Shown in pieces: positions 35,406 through 44,687 of a stretch of 64,000 bases of DNA. A model generated the notes under the pieces. It had not been told where the DNA came from. It did no database searches and saw only the letters and a program-made list of their open reading frames with translations. Source of the stretch: a bacterium (GTDB lineage Bacteria > Pseudomonadota > Alphaproteobacteria > Sphingomonadales > Sphingomonadaceae); assembly GCA_030824575.1 (NCBI GenBank), contig JAVBXL010000156.1:1-64000 (forward strand), in the 5' to 3' direction. The stretch's first letter is position 1. Each line of letters starts with the position of its first letter. The position numbers and the translations under genes are program-made.

Positions 35406-38314
35406 TCCATCCGCGACGCCTTTCCGGCTCGCCCGGTAACATCGCCCGCTATTATGCGATCGGCGATTATTATTCGAAAGGGAGCGACGAGCACAGTGAA
35501 TGGGGCGGCCAGATTGCCTCTGAACTGGGTCTGCAGGGTAGGGTCGATCCGGACGTCTTCCGCGAATTGCTTTCAGGTAAAGTTGCTGGACAAGAGCTTG
35601 GCCGACACCGCTCCGATGGAACGCTCGAGCACCACCCCGGCTGGGATTTTGCTGTCAATGCACCTAAGTCCGTTTCGATTCTGGCGCTCGTTGCGCAGGA
35701 TGGCCGGGTCATCGACGCGCATGAGAAGGCCGTGGGTCAAGCACTCTCCTGGATAGAGGAGCATGCGGCTTTTCGCCGTCGCGATAGCGGAAAGATCGTC
35801 CATGAGACGACGGCGCGACTAATCTTTGCACGCTTCACGGAATATGCGAGCCGAGAACTCGACCCACATCTCCATACCCATGTTGTCATCATGAACATCA
35901 CCAATAGGGCAGCTGGTGCGCCAATGACCAGCGTCGAGAGCAGGGCTATGTTCGCCGAGCAGATGGTCGGCGGACAAATATACCGAAATGCTCTGGCCAT
36001 TTCCCTTCGGGAACTCGGCTACGAGATCGAGACGGATCCAAAAAAAGGGCTGTTCGAAATACGAGGCGTACCGGCCGATCTTGTGAAGGCTATGTCCCAG
36101 CGTGCCGAGCAGATCAACGCCCATGCTGCCGAACATGGACATAGCGGCCAGGCGGCCCGGGTCGCATCCTTCTATCAGACGCGCGGCCCCAAAGAGAAGG
36201 TTGGGATGGCCGACCTGCAGGAGGATTGGAAGGAGAGGGCAGGAGGCCTTCTTCCGCAATTGCACGATCTGCAAGATCGTGCCGAGCGGTCAGAAATAGG
36301 GCAGATTGTCGTTGATCCTATGACCGCTCGCCGGGCAGCGCTTTTCGGGATCAGGCACTCGGAGGATCGGGAGGCGGTCAATAATCAGGGTCATTTGCTC
36401 CGTGTTGGCCTTGCGGCTCATGTCGGTGAAGTCACGCTATCGGACCTGCGTCCCCTTATCGTCGAACATGAAGCGCGCTCAAAGCTGCTGGTAACGCGAG
36501 AGCAGACGGGCGACGGGCTTCTCGCGAGGGGCAGGACCAGTCGCAAGACGGCGCGGCTGGAGCTTGCCCTAGCCCGGCATCTGGCGCTTGCCATGGATGA
36601 TGCCCCGCGCCTCGCGTCAAGCGACCGACTACTGGCGGCACTCGAAACCTCGGGGCTAACCCCCGCTCAGGAGCAGGCCTTGGCTCAACTTGCGGGCTCG
36701 CGCGATCGGCTAATCGGCGTTCACGGCGTTGCCGGAGCTGGCAAATCGACCCTCGTTCGAGCGATGGCCGAAGCCGTTGATCCTGACATTCGGATACTTG
36801 CCCTAGCGCCCACATCCTCCGCTGCGGCAAATCTGGGAGACATGGCGGGAATAGAGTCGCGCACCGTAGCGAGCCTCATCGCCGGCGGTGGACACGGTAT
36901 CGATAGTCGCGATGTGCTCGTCATAGATGAAGCCGGCCAACTTGGGAATCGGCAAGCGCTTCGCCTTCTAGAAATCAGCCGCGACACCGGCGTAAGGCTC
37001 CTTCTGCTTGGTGACAATCGTCAGACCGGCGCGATCGAACAGGGCAAGGCGTTCTGGTTATTGCAGCGGCTAGGACTTCCGAAAGCAGAACTCACCGAGT
37101 CGATGCGGCAGCAAACGCGTCTCATGCGGCATGCGGTCGCGCTGGCCCGAGAGGGAGACTATGCCGGGTCAATCGACAGCCTCGACAAGGTCGTGAGCGG
37201 CAGCGGTCCAGATGGCTTGGCGCGCGATCTCGTATCTGAATGGACGCGGCTCAAACGTGAAAACCGGGATAATACGAACATTCTGGTTCTCGACAATGCC
37301 AGCAGGATCATCGTGAACGATCAGATCCGTTCTACCCTTCGGAGGGAGGGCGTGATCGCCGCTCAGGATATGACGCTGCAGGTTCTAACGCCTTCGCCTT
37401 TGTCTTCTGAGGAACGACGCATGGCTCGCTTCTATTCCAGAGGCCAGGTCGTCATGTTTAGCCGCGATGAAGCGCGCCAGGGTATCGCACGGAAGGCCGA
37501 GTATCGCGTCGCTGGGCTCGGCCGGGAAGAGAATGGCAGACAGGTCGTTCGTCTTGTGGACGAGCTTGGCCACACGATACGATGGGATCCGCGACTGACG
37601 CGTGCCGCTCAGATCAACGTCTTTAACGCCGAGGAGCGAGGCGTCGCGGTCGGCGATCGAATTCAGTGGCGCCTGGCGACCAAGGACCTTGGGCGTAAGA
37701 ATGCGGAGCGCGGGACAGTCATTCAGCTCGATGGTCCGATCGCGAGCATCAGGTGGGATCGGGCCAAGGACGTCCAATCCGTCGATTTGACCCGCTTCAA
37801 GACTTGGGATCATGGCTATGCCGAGACCGTATATTCTTCGCAATCCAAAACCTACGCCCGCGCCTATATACTGGCCCCAGTAAACTCGCCGCTCGTCAAC
37901 GGCCAGAATTATTACACCGCCATCACCCGCGCGCGGTTCGGCGTGAAACTTTGGACGGAGGACCCGGAGAGGCTCGCCGACAGGCTCGTCCGCCGAACGG
38001 GCGAAAAAAGATCGGCGCTCGAAGGGCTGGGTCGGCTTGACCTTAGCCATGCAGAGGCGATTCGCACCCGTCATGGCGATCGCCTCCGGGTCGCCCGGGC
38101 CAAGACTGACGCGGAACGCCGGGACGCGACATTAGAACCGCAGATGCCTATTCGTCGCGGCAGTATCGCTGACGTGGCCCGTTCGGCAACTGATGCGCTG
38201 ACAGCACTTGTGCAGCGGGTGCTGGCCAAGGAGCGGTCTGGTGAAAAGGACCAACCCACGCAGCAGCCCGATCGCGCCAGAGACGACAAGCCTTATCGCG
38301 GACACTCGCGTTGA
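35402..38314 (+). CDS. traA: MobF-family relaxase/helicase (TrwC/TraI-like)
   Basis: A 970-residue conjugative relaxase. The N-terminal TrwC domain has the Tyr cluster 'YYAIGDYYSKGSDEHSEW' (nicking Tyr) and the metal-binding triad in 'DPHLHTHVVIMN' (about 154-160). The C-terminal helicase begins with Walker A 'GVAGAGKST' near residue 445 and Walker B 'LVIDEAGQL'. 'ITRARFGVKLWT' marks helicase motif VI. The length is usual for MobF proteins. It nicks oriT and unwinds the transferred strand. The operon order RHH-traD-relaxase is conserved, all with 4-nt overlaps. Confidence 0.92.
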   Translation: MIHPRRLSGSPGNIARYYAIGDYYSKGSDEHSEWGGQIASELGLQGRVDPDVFRELLSGKVAGQELGRHRSDGTLEHHPGWDFAVNAPKSVSILALVAQDGRVIDAHEKAVGQALSWIEEHAAFRRRDSGKIVHETTARLIFARFTEYASRELDPHLHTHVVIMNITNRAAGAPMTSVESRAMFAEQMVGGQIYRNALAISLRELGYEIETDPKKGLFEIRGVPADLVKAMSQRAEQINAHAAEHGHSGQAARVASFYQTRGPKEKVGMADLQEDWKERAGGLLPQLHDLQDRAERSEIGQIVVDPMTARRAALFGIRHSEDREAVNNQGHLLRVGLAAHVGEVTLSDLRPLIVEHEARSKLLVTREQTGDGLLARGRTSRKTARLELALARHLALAMDDAPRLASSDRLLAALETSGLTPAQEQALAQLAGSRDRLIGVHGVAGAGKSTLVRAMAEAVDPDIRILALAPTSSAAANLGDMAGIESRTVASLIAGGGHGIDSRDVLVIDEAGQLGNRQALRLLEISRDTGVRLLLLGDNRQTGAIEQGKAFWLLQRLGLPKAELTESMRQQTRLMRHAVALAREGDYAGSIDSLDKVVSGSGPDGLARDLVSEWTRLKRENRDNTNILVLDNASRIIVNDQIRSTLRREGVIAAQDMTLQVLTPSPLSSEERRMARFYSRGQVVMFSRDEARQGIARKAEYRVAGLGREENGRQVVRLVDELGHTIRWDPRLTRAAQINVFNAEERGVAVGDRIQWRLATKDLGRKNAERGTVIQLDGPIASIRWDRAKDVQSVDLTRFKTWDHGYAETVYSSQSKTYARAYILAPVNSPLVNGQNYYTAITRARFGVKLWTEDPERLADRLVRRTGEKRSALEGLGRLDLSHAEAIRTRHGDRLRVARAKTDAERRDATLEPQMPIRRGSIADVARSATDALTALVQRVLAKERSGEKDQPTQQPDRARDDKPYRGHSR

Positions 38315-38871
38315 GTGCGAAACGTTCTGGTCTTGCCTCTTTGGTGGCGCTGGGCGTTATTAGCGCCCTGAGTAGAAGGTCGTTCGTCGTCCGTCGGATC
38401 GTCATGCCAGTGGTCCTGATCGTTGCCGTGACGAACCCGGCGTGGTCGAAGAGCCACGATGTTGTGCCGAAGTCGAATAATCATGACGCCATAATCGCAG
38501 CGTGTGTTGAGAAAGCATCATCCGGACGGATCTGGCTGCAGCAGACGCTTATGGCCTTGCGAAGGCAGGAAGGTGGTTGGATCGGCGCGGAAGTACGCAA
38601 TGAGAACGGCACGCATGATCTTGGACCGATGCAGGTAAACAGTTGGTGGGTGCCTCGGATTGCTCGTTTGATCGCGCGCAACGAGAGCGAAGTGAGGACA
38701 TGGTTGCGGGATGATGCATGCTTCAATGTGAATGTAGCTCGCTGGATATTTCTCTCAGCGCTTCGTGATACCGGTGATTTCTGGAAAGCAGTTGGCATCT
38801 ATCACAGCCCGACGCGCTGGCGGCAAATTCGATACGCACGAAGCATCTCGGCGCTAATGGGTAATCGCTAG
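38311..38871 (+). CDS. Lytic transglycosylase (VirB1-like)
   Basis: A 186-residue SLT-fold enzyme that opens peptidoglycan for a secretion channel. The catalytic Glu is in 'ALRRQEGGWIGAEVRNENGTHDLGPMQVNSWW', the family core. The N-terminus has a hydrophobic stretch ('IVMPVVLIVAVTNPAWSKS') suitable as a signal peptide. The listed start is TTG overlapping the relaxase stop; ATG 38404 would give a shorter, more conventional signal peptide. It is the last gene of the transfer operon, and the only cell-wall or channel-related gene here. Confidence 0.75.
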   Translation: MSAKRSGLASLVALGVISALSRRSFVVRRIVMPVVLIVAVTNPAWSKSHDVVPKSNNHDAIIAACVEKASSGRIWLQQTLMALRRQEGGWIGAEVRNENGTHDLGPMQVNSWWVPRIARLIARNESEVRTWLRDDACFNVNVARWIFLSALRDTGDFWKAVGIYHSPTRWRQIRYARSISALMGNR

Positions 38872-39157
38872 GTGGTTAGTCCCGGCATTGATCGTTCAAT
38901 TAAGAGGAATTTGTAAATTCATTAAATTACCTGGCATTTACAGGTATATTATACACGCGGAGCATTCCAAATGACGATTTTAGGACGACTGCTTGAAAGG
39001 GGCATAGCGGAGTTCGACTTTCATTGTTCCGGTAATGTGCGATTTCCAACTATATTTATTAACGTCCAGAAAGAGCATTGATAGAAGACGTGATAATTGC
39101 AGTTATCATATATGCGGAATTGACGCCGTTCTATAAGGTGCGGTACAGCCAGCGCCG

Positions 39158-40390
39158 ATGAATGACGCAGCGCACCTCGACGACAACGCCCGGATTGCGG
39201 GGGAAACGGAGCCAGCGCCACCAGCGGCTGCCGACGATCTCTCGTGGGCAGTTGTACAAATGCGCGCGGGCGCGCGTATCGTCGTCAACGAAGGCCTGCT
39301 CGCCGCCTATCAGGCCGCTTCGTCACCGCACAGCATCCGTGCGCTCAAATCCGACCTCGAGGCGTTCGACCGCTGGTGCCGACGCCACAGCCGCATCGCG
39401 CTGCCGGCAACGCCCGAGACGGTGGCGGACTATCTCGACGCGCGGGCAGGGCAGGGGGGCAAGCCGGCCTCGCTCGGCCGTTACAAGGCGTCGATCGCCA
39501 AGATCCACCAGCTGCTCGAGCTGAAGGATCCGACCCCGGCGTCGCTGGTGAAGCTGCGCCTGCAGGCGATCCGTCGGCGGCTCGGCACGGCGCAGACCCA
39601 GGCGCGGCCGCTGCGGTTCAAGGGACAGGTAGCCAACGTCGAGCGCGACGAGCCGCGCGGGCTGAATGTGCGGGCGTTACTCGAAAGCTGCGCGGAGGAT
39701 CTGCCGGGCCTGCGTGATCGCGCTCTGCTCTCTGCCGGCTATGACACCGGGCTACGTGCCTCGGAGCTGGTTGCGATCGAGGTCGAGCACATTATCGAGG
39801 CGATCGATCCCGACGCGCGTTTGCTCAGCATCCCGCGCAGCAAGGGCGACCAGGAAGGGGAGGGGGCCACGGCCTACCTCAGTCCGCGGACGGTGCGGGC
39901 GATCGCGGCCTGGGTGGAGGCGGCCGGGATCGAGGCGGGGCCGGTGTTTCGGCGTGTGAACGTGCGGCGCTATAAAGCGCGAGCGGCTGTGCGTGGTCGG
40001 CGGATCGACAGCATCTCCGGGCGGGAGGCGTGGGATTTGCGCAAGACGCTGTCGAAACGGGCTGTGCCGGCGCGAGTGGAGTATGATGTGGGGGAGGGGG
40101 CTCTCCACCCCGCGTCGGTCGGGCCGATCTACCGATCGATGATCCAGCGGGCATTCGATGCTGCCGCGCTCACCGATTTGACGACGGATGATCTGGCGCG
40201 CCTGCTCAAAGGCGTTAGCGCGCATTCCACACGCGTGGGGCTCAATCAGGACCTGTTCGCGAGTGGCGAGGATCTTGCCGGCATCATGGACGCGCTGCGG
40301 TGGAAATCGCCTAGAATGCCGCTTGCCTATAATCGTAATCTTGCAGCGGAGCACGGGGCTGCTGGACGGCTCATGGCGAAGATTGGCTAG
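39158..40390 (+). CDS. Tyrosine recombinase/integrase
   Basis: A 410-residue phage-type integrase. An N-terminal SAM-like core-binding domain (about 45-150, 'SPHSIRALKSDLEAFDRWCRRH') precedes the catalytic domain with R200 ('TGLRASEL'), H356-x-x-R359 ('HSTRVG') and Y391 ('LAYNRN'). All key residues are present, so it should be active. It stands alone after a 286-bp AT-rich gap and is probably a plasmid-multimer or element integrase. No attachment site or tRNA gene was found beside it. Confidence 0.9.
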   Translation: MNDAAHLDDNARIAGETEPAPPAAADDLSWAVVQMRAGARIVVNEGLLAAYQAASSPHSIRALKSDLEAFDRWCRRHSRIALPATPETVADYLDARAGQGGKPASLGRYKASIAKIHQLLELKDPTPASLVKLRLQAIRRRLGTAQTQARPLRFKGQVANVERDEPRGLNVRALLESCAEDLPGLRDRALLSAGYDTGLRASELVAIEVEHIIEAIDPDARLLSIPRSKGDQEGEGATAYLSPRTVRAIAAWVEAAGIEAGPVFRRVNVRRYKARAAVRGRRIDSISGREAWDLRKTLSKRAVPARVEYDVGEGALHPASVGPIYRSMIQRAFDAAALTDLTTDDLARLLKGVSAHSTRVGLNQDLFASGEDLAGIMDALRWKSPRMPLAYNRNLAAEHGAAGRLMAKIG

Positions 40391-40470
40391 GTCTGGTCGT
40401 TTGTCTCAAGTATTCGGCCATACCCGCGCCAGACACGCGAGCTTGTCGGCCGCGGGGCTCAGCGGCGTTT

Positions 40471-41024
40471 TCAATCGGGTGTCAGCGCGAAGCCCCGAAG
40501 TTGGAGACTGGCCAACGTCGTGAGCGCGGAATCATTGATCGCCGCGCCGGATGTCACCTGATCCGGCCTTATCTTGTTGCCGACCATGGCTTGGCTGCAC
40601 ACACGGACCGACACACCGGCATTCTGGAGGTCCACAATAAGCGCGACGTTCGGATTGGCAGCCACGTTCATGCGCGCCGCATATGGCGCGCCACGCAGGA
40701 CGAGCGGGGTTGCGAGGCCATGGATGATTACGACGATGTCGCCAGCGGCCGGGCGCACCTTTTCAGCGCCCAGCAGGTTCACGAAGCGTGCAACTTTCTC
40801 AAGGCTCAGGTTAATTGGTCGGGAGAGCTGGCGGCCCTGATGATATTGAACAAGACCCGATAGCGGAGTGTGGGATCGGGACGCTCGGCATCGCTGGGCA
40901 CGGCCACTATACAGCCGAACTGCGGGATAACGGGTTAGATGCGATCTGTTGGTGCGGCCAGCGATGTCCCGCCCGTCAGCGTCGTGGCCGCGAGTAAAGC
41001 ATGGTAAAAAGCTCTTTTCAACAA
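40471..41024 (-). pseudogene. DsrE-family periplasmic protein, disrupted
   Basis: Relic of an exported DsrE-like sulfur-relay protein. A TTG start at 41024 after GAGGAG opens a signal peptide ('LKRAFYHALLAATTLTGGTSLAAP'), then a TAA interrupts after 'TDRI'. The same frame resumes with 'RPDPTLRYRVLFNIIRAASSPDQL', and a one-base deletion shifts it to 'SLEKVARFVNLLGAEKVRP', 'VVIIHGLATPLVLRG' and 'LIVDLQNAGVSVRVCSQ'. Two lesions make it non-functional. It sits next to the multicopper oxidase and the sulfide operon, which fits a former sulfur role. Confidence 0.75.
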
Positions 41025-41071
41025 TGTTGCTCTCCTCTTGAGCAACAGAGGCTGCATGAGCGCTGTGAAAA

Positions 41072-42544
41072 CTAGGCGACACTGAACTGGCCCATCATCC
41101 CGTTATCCTCATGTTCAAGGATATGGCAGTGGTACATGAAGGGAGCGCTTTTGGCCGGATGATCGAAACGGATGAGAAGCTCTACGGGCTCCTTCACAAG
41201 CACAGTGTCGCGCGGCCCCTGATCAAGAACATCGGGCTTACCGCCGTCCCGACTAAGAACATCGAAGTGGACGCCGTGAATGTGAACCGGGTGGCGCATC
41301 AGTTCACCAGACACCTCCCATATCTCGGTGGAGCCAAGCTTCACGGTCTCATCGATGCGATTCATATCGAATGGTTTGCCGTTGATCGTTAGGCCTCCAC
41401 CTCCGCCGCCTGACCCCATCATGCCGCCCATACCCATGTTCAGGACGAGGCGGCGGCGGCGCACCGCCTTGCCAGCGTCGGGCCGGGCTCGTGATGCCAG
41501 AAGGGTTGGCACCGCCCCGCTGGCACGAGCCTGTCCCAAGGGTCGTGGCTCAAACCGCAGCACGGTCGCGGGCGCGTCAGCATTAGCCCTGCCGGCGCTA
41601 CGCCCCATCATACCCATCCCGCCCATCATCGAGCTGTTGGTGTCTGCCGCCGTCACAAGCGAAGCGGGTCTGCCGTCAGTAAAGTCGACGAGAAGCTCAG
41701 CACGCTGTCCCGGGGCCAGGGTTATGGCTTCAAGCGCCACTGCCCGTTCGAGCAGCCCCCCTTCGGTGCCGATCCAATGAAAGCTTCGTTGGTCACTGAA
41801 CGAAAGTTCGTAGATCCGAGCGTTCGATGCGTTGACGAGCCGCAGGCGGACCAACCGGTTTGGGACCGCAGCCAAAGGGTTCACCGCGCCGTTCACCAGG
41901 ATCGTGTCGCCGCGCCGCCCCTGCATTGCGACCATCATGCCACCCGGCATGACAAGGCGACCGCTTTCAAACTGGCGATCCTGGATGAGCAGCGGCAGAT
42001 CATCCACGCCATATTCCGAGGGCAAGCCCAGACCCTGTTCTTCGTCGTCGGTTACCAGCAATGCCCCGGCCAAGCCTGAATAGACCTGCTCGGCCGTCAA
42101 CCCATGGACGTGCGAGTGATAAAGGAGCGTCGCTGCTGGCTGCCGGATCGGGAGCGTAGGTCGCCAGGTCGCTTCTGGTGCGATGATCTGGTGAGGGCCT
42201 CCGTCCAGTTCTCCGGGAATCAGAAGCCCGTGCCAATGCACAGTCGTGTTCACCTTCAGTCCGTTGGTCACCGCAGCCGCCACGTCGTCGCCGCGACGCA
42301 CCCTGATCGTCGGTCCGAGATAGCTGCCATTGTACCCGAGCGTGTCGCTCGGACGGCCGGGATAAAAGGAGGTCGTGCCCGACTGGACGCGTAGCGCGAA
42401 CGAGCGATTGGACCGCGCGTCCAACAGCGGTGGCATCGGCAGCAGGTTTTGCCCGCCGTCGCCGAGAGCTGAAGTGGAGCGCGAACACGCGGCGGTGGCA
42501 AACAACGCGGCTCCGCCAGCCAAAAGCGAACGTCGATCGAGCAT
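41072..42544 (-). CDS. Multicopper oxidase (CueO/SufI-like), Tat-exported
   Basis: A 490-residue periplasmic laccase-like oxidase. The N-terminus is a twin-arginine signal ('DRRSLLAGG') ending in a lipobox-like 'FATAACS', so it may be lipid-anchored. Copper sites: 'TVHWHGLLIPG', 'LLYHSHVHG', 'HPVHIHGVHF' and 'YHCHILEHEDNGMMG'. Short Met-rich segments ('MMGGMGMMG', 'MGMGGMMG') resemble the CueO copper-gating insert but are brief. ATG 42544 is preferred over the preceding TTG. It diverges from the bigR-type operon across 133 bp. A Cu(I)-oxidising role is likely. Confidence 0.88.
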   Translation of the reverse strand: MLDRRSLLAGGAALFATAACSRSTSALGDGGQNLLPMPPLLDARSNRSFALRVQSGTTSFYPGRPSDTLGYNGSYLGPTIRVRRGDDVAAAVTNGLKVNTTVHWHGLLIPGELDGGPHQIIAPEATWRPTLPIRQPAATLLYHSHVHGLTAEQVYSGLAGALLVTDDEEQGLGLPSEYGVDDLPLLIQDRQFESGRLVMPGGMMVAMQGRRGDTILVNGAVNPLAAVPNRLVRLRLVNASNARIYELSFSDQRSFHWIGTEGGLLERAVALEAITLAPGQRAELLVDFTDGRPASLVTAADTNSSMMGGMGMMGRSAGRANADAPATVLRFEPRPLGQARASGAVPTLLASRARPDAGKAVRRRRLVLNMGMGGMMGSGGGGGGLTINGKPFDMNRIDETVKLGSTEIWEVSGELMRHPVHIHGVHFDVLSRDGGKPDVLDQGPRDTVLVKEPVELLIRFDHPAKSAPFMYHCHILEHEDNGMMGQFSVA

Positions 42545-42645
42545 CAAACCTGATCCAACGCGCGGGGCAGCTCGGCTGCGTCATTAGTTTTGGCACAATA
42601 GTAGCTCACGGCGGCTCCTAAACTTGATTCAACACCTATCCATCA

Positions 42646-42660
42646 TATATGTTGCATATA
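42646..42660. promoter_or_regulatory. ArsR/BigR-type operator dyad
   Basis: TATATG and CATATA arms with a 3-bp centre, 17 bp upstream of the ribosome site of the regulator gene. AT-rich dyads in this position are typical of BigR-type autoregulation. It lies in the divergent region, so it could also affect the multicopper oxidase. Confidence 0.65.
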
Positions 42661-42677
42661 AGATTCTTGGAGGGCCG

Positions 42678-43016
42678 GTGTCACTTTTTCTCGCAATGTC
42701 TCCGGAGCTTCTGGAGAAAAAGGCCGGCGAAGCGGAGGCGTTTCTCCGTTCGCTGGCGAGTCGGCACCGGCTGATGATCCTGTGCAGCCTGCTCGGGGGG
42801 GAGTTGTCGGTTACCGAACTGGGCGAACGCCTCGGACTGACGCAGTCCAATCTGTCCCGCCATCTGGCCACGCTGCGCGACGAGGGACTGGTAGGAACTC
42901 GGCGCGCGAGAACCACTATCTACTACCGGATCACGTCGGAGCGCGTGCTGCCGATCCTTACTGAGCTCTACAAGCTGTTCTGCGCCGATGGCGACGTCGA
43001 GGAAGGTGCATCCTGA
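42678..43016 (+). CDS. bigR: ArsR-family persulfide-sensing repressor (BigR/SqrR-like)
   Basis: A 112-residue winged-helix repressor. Two cysteines, C36 ('MILCSLL') and C102 ('LFCAD'), match the pair that forms a di- or tetrasulfide in BigR/SqrR. The recognition helix is in 'LGLTQSNLSRHLATL'. GTG 42678 is chosen because GGAGGG lies just upstream; an upstream TTG (42624) would place the start before the operator dyad. It heads an operon of sulfur genes, starting 3 nt before the next gene, and presumably represses it until sulfide or persulfide appears. Confidence 0.85.
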   Translation: MSLFLAMSPELLEKKAGEAEAFLRSLASRHRLMILCSLLGGELSVTELGERLGLTQSNLSRHLATLRDEGLVGTRRARTTIYYRITSERVLPILTELYKLFCADGDVEEGAS

Positions 43017-43018
43017 CG

Positions 43019-43444
43019 ATGGAGGGTTTTACCCCATTTTCGGCCATCCTGGGCGGTGCGCTTATCGGCTTCTCGGCCTCGCTCCTGTGGATCGCCAATG
43101 GGCGCATCGCCGGCATCAGCGGCATCGTCGGCGGCGTGCTTGCGCCCGTTCACGGCGATGTGGCGTGGCGCGGGATGTTTCTGGTCGGCCTGATCGCTGC
43201 GCCCTTGCTCTACCGCGCGGCAGGGGGCGTGCTCCCAAACCTCGCCACGCCGGCGCCCCTCATCGCCGTGATCGCAGCCGGCCTCCTGGTCGGGTTTGGG
43301 ACACGGCTCGGAAGTGGCTGCACCAGCGGCCACGGCGTCTGCGGGATCGCCAGGCTTTCGCCCCGGTCGCTTGCTGCGACCGCTATCTTCCTCATCACGG
43401 CGGCGGTGACTGTGTACGTCGCCCGACACATCATTGGGCTATGA
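43019..43444 (+). CDS. YeeE/YedE-type sulfur transporter subunit (PmpA-like)
   Basis: A 141-residue membrane protein with four to five hydrophobic helices and the YeeE motif 'GTRLGSGCTSGHGVCGIARLSPRSL', whose Cys residues are thought to relay thiosulfate-type sulfur. Half-size YeeE proteins come in pairs, and the second half follows after 4 nt. It is part of the bigR operon, starting 2 nt after the regulator stop. Confidence 0.85.
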   Translation: MEGFTPFSAILGGALIGFSASLLWIANGRIAGISGIVGGVLAPVHGDVAWRGMFLVGLIAAPLLYRAAGGVLPNLATPAPLIAVIAAGLLVGFGTRLGSGCTSGHGVCGIARLSPRSLAATAIFLITAAVTVYVARHIIGL

Positions 43445-43448
43445 GAAA

Positions 43449-43892
43449 ATGAAGAAGCTGCTCGTTGCACTGGCCTCAGGGTTCATTTTCGGCTTGGGTC
43501 TGATCGTCTCGGCCATGGTCAGTCCAGGCAAGGTTCTGGCGTTCCTTGATGTCACCGCACCGGCCTGGGACCCAAGCCTGGCCCTGGTCCTGGTATCAGC
43601 GGTCATCGTTTCAGCGTTGGGATTTGCGCTCGGCCGAAGGCGCGAGGCCCCGCTTTTCGCCGCTACGTTTAACGGTCCATCGAACCGCTCCCTGGACGGG
43701 AAGCTCCTCTCAGGCGCGGCTCTGTTTGGCATTGGATGGGGTCTCGTCGGATACTGCCCTGGCCCTGCCCTGGTAGCGTTGAGCCTTGGGGCACCGGCGG
43801 CGCTGGTGTTCGTCATCGCAATGCTCGTCGGCATGGGCCTCTTCGCTCTCCTCCAGCGCCACCAGGCGGCCGCGGTGGGAGCTAAGCCATGA
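43449..43892 (+). CDS. YeeE/YedE-type sulfur transporter subunit (PmpB-like, DUF6691)
   Basis: A 147-residue partner of the preceding half-transporter, with 'ASGFIFGLGLIVSAMVSPGKVLAFLD' and 'GWGLVGYCPGPALVALSLG'. ATG 43449 is used because a TTG 15 nt upstream lies within the previous gene. The stop overlaps the TauE/SafE start as ATGA. Confidence 0.85.
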   Translation: MKKLLVALASGFIFGLGLIVSAMVSPGKVLAFLDVTAPAWDPSLALVLVSAVIVSALGFALGRRREAPLFAATFNGPSNRSLDGKLLSGAALFGIGWGLVGYCPGPALVALSLGAPAALVFVIAMLVGMGLFALLQRHQAAAVGAKP

Positions 43893-44668
43893 CGCCGGTC
43901 GATCTCCTCACCCTCCTATCCGGTGTGATCGTTGGCTTCACCTTGGGCGTGATCGGCGGCGGCGGCTCGATCCTTGCCCTGCCATTATTGCTGTACGTCG
44001 TCGGCATGAAGGACCCGCACGTGGCGATCGGCACGAGCGCGCTGGCGGTCGCCGCCAACGCCTTCGCCAACCTGGTCCAGCACGCCCGGGCGGGAACCGT
44101 GAAGTGGCCCTGCGCCTTGGTTTTCGGGGTATCGGGTGTCGCCGGAGCCCTGATTGGCTCGACCCTGGGCAAGATGGTGGCCGGTCAGCACCTGCTGGTG
44201 CTATTCGCGGGCGTCATGATCGTGGTCGGACTTTCCATGCTGCGCGGCAAGTCTGGCGGCGGGGACCCGGACGTGCGGATCACGCGGCCGATCGCTGTCC
44301 GGCTCGTCGTGATCGGGCTTCTCGCCGGCCTGCTGTCAGGATTCTTCGGCATCGGCGGGGGTTTTCTGATCGTTCCCGGCATCATGCTCGGCAGCGGCAT
44401 GCCTATCCTCAACGCGGTCGGTTCGTCGCTGTTTTCCGTGGGGGCGTTCGGCTCGGCGACAGCCTTCAACTACGCCCTGTCAGGGCTCGTGGACTGGCGC
44501 GTGGCCGGCTTCTTCATCGCAGGCGGGGTCGGTGGCGGCATCGCCGGCATGAAAATAGCCATCCGGCTCGCCGACCATAAGGGCCTGCTCACCCGCATGT
44601 TCGCTTTCGTCCTGTTGGCCGTGGCCACCTACATGCTGTTCCGCAGCCTGGGCGGGATCGGCACCTAA
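43889..44668 (+). CDS. Sulfite exporter TauE/SafE family protein
   Basis: A 259-residue inner-membrane permease with two related halves ('GVIGGGGSILALPLLLYVVG' and 'GFFGIGGGFLIVPGIMLGSG'), the TauE/SafE duplication. In a persulfide operon it probably exports sulfite made by the persulfide dioxygenase downstream. It is translationally coupled to the upstream gene and followed 19 nt later by the hydrolase. Confidence 0.88.
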   Translation: MTPVDLLTLLSGVIVGFTLGVIGGGGSILALPLLLYVVGMKDPHVAIGTSALAVAANAFANLVQHARAGTVKWPCALVFGVSGVAGALIGSTLGKMVAGQHLLVLFAGVMIVVGLSMLRGKSGGGDPDVRITRPIAVRLVVIGLLAGLLSGFFGIGGGFLIVPGIMLGSGMPILNAVGSSLFSVGAFGSATAFNYALSGLVDWRVAGFFIAGGVGGGIAGMKIAIRLADHKGLLTRMFAFVLLAVATYMLFRSLGGIGT

Positions 44669-44687
44669 CCACCTTTGGAGACCGATC

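Noticed and set aside
38872-39157. tRNA gene or attachment site before the integrase
   Set aside because: The AT-rich 286 bp show only weak dyads such as GATAA/TTATC; no tRNA-like fold or direct repeat was found.
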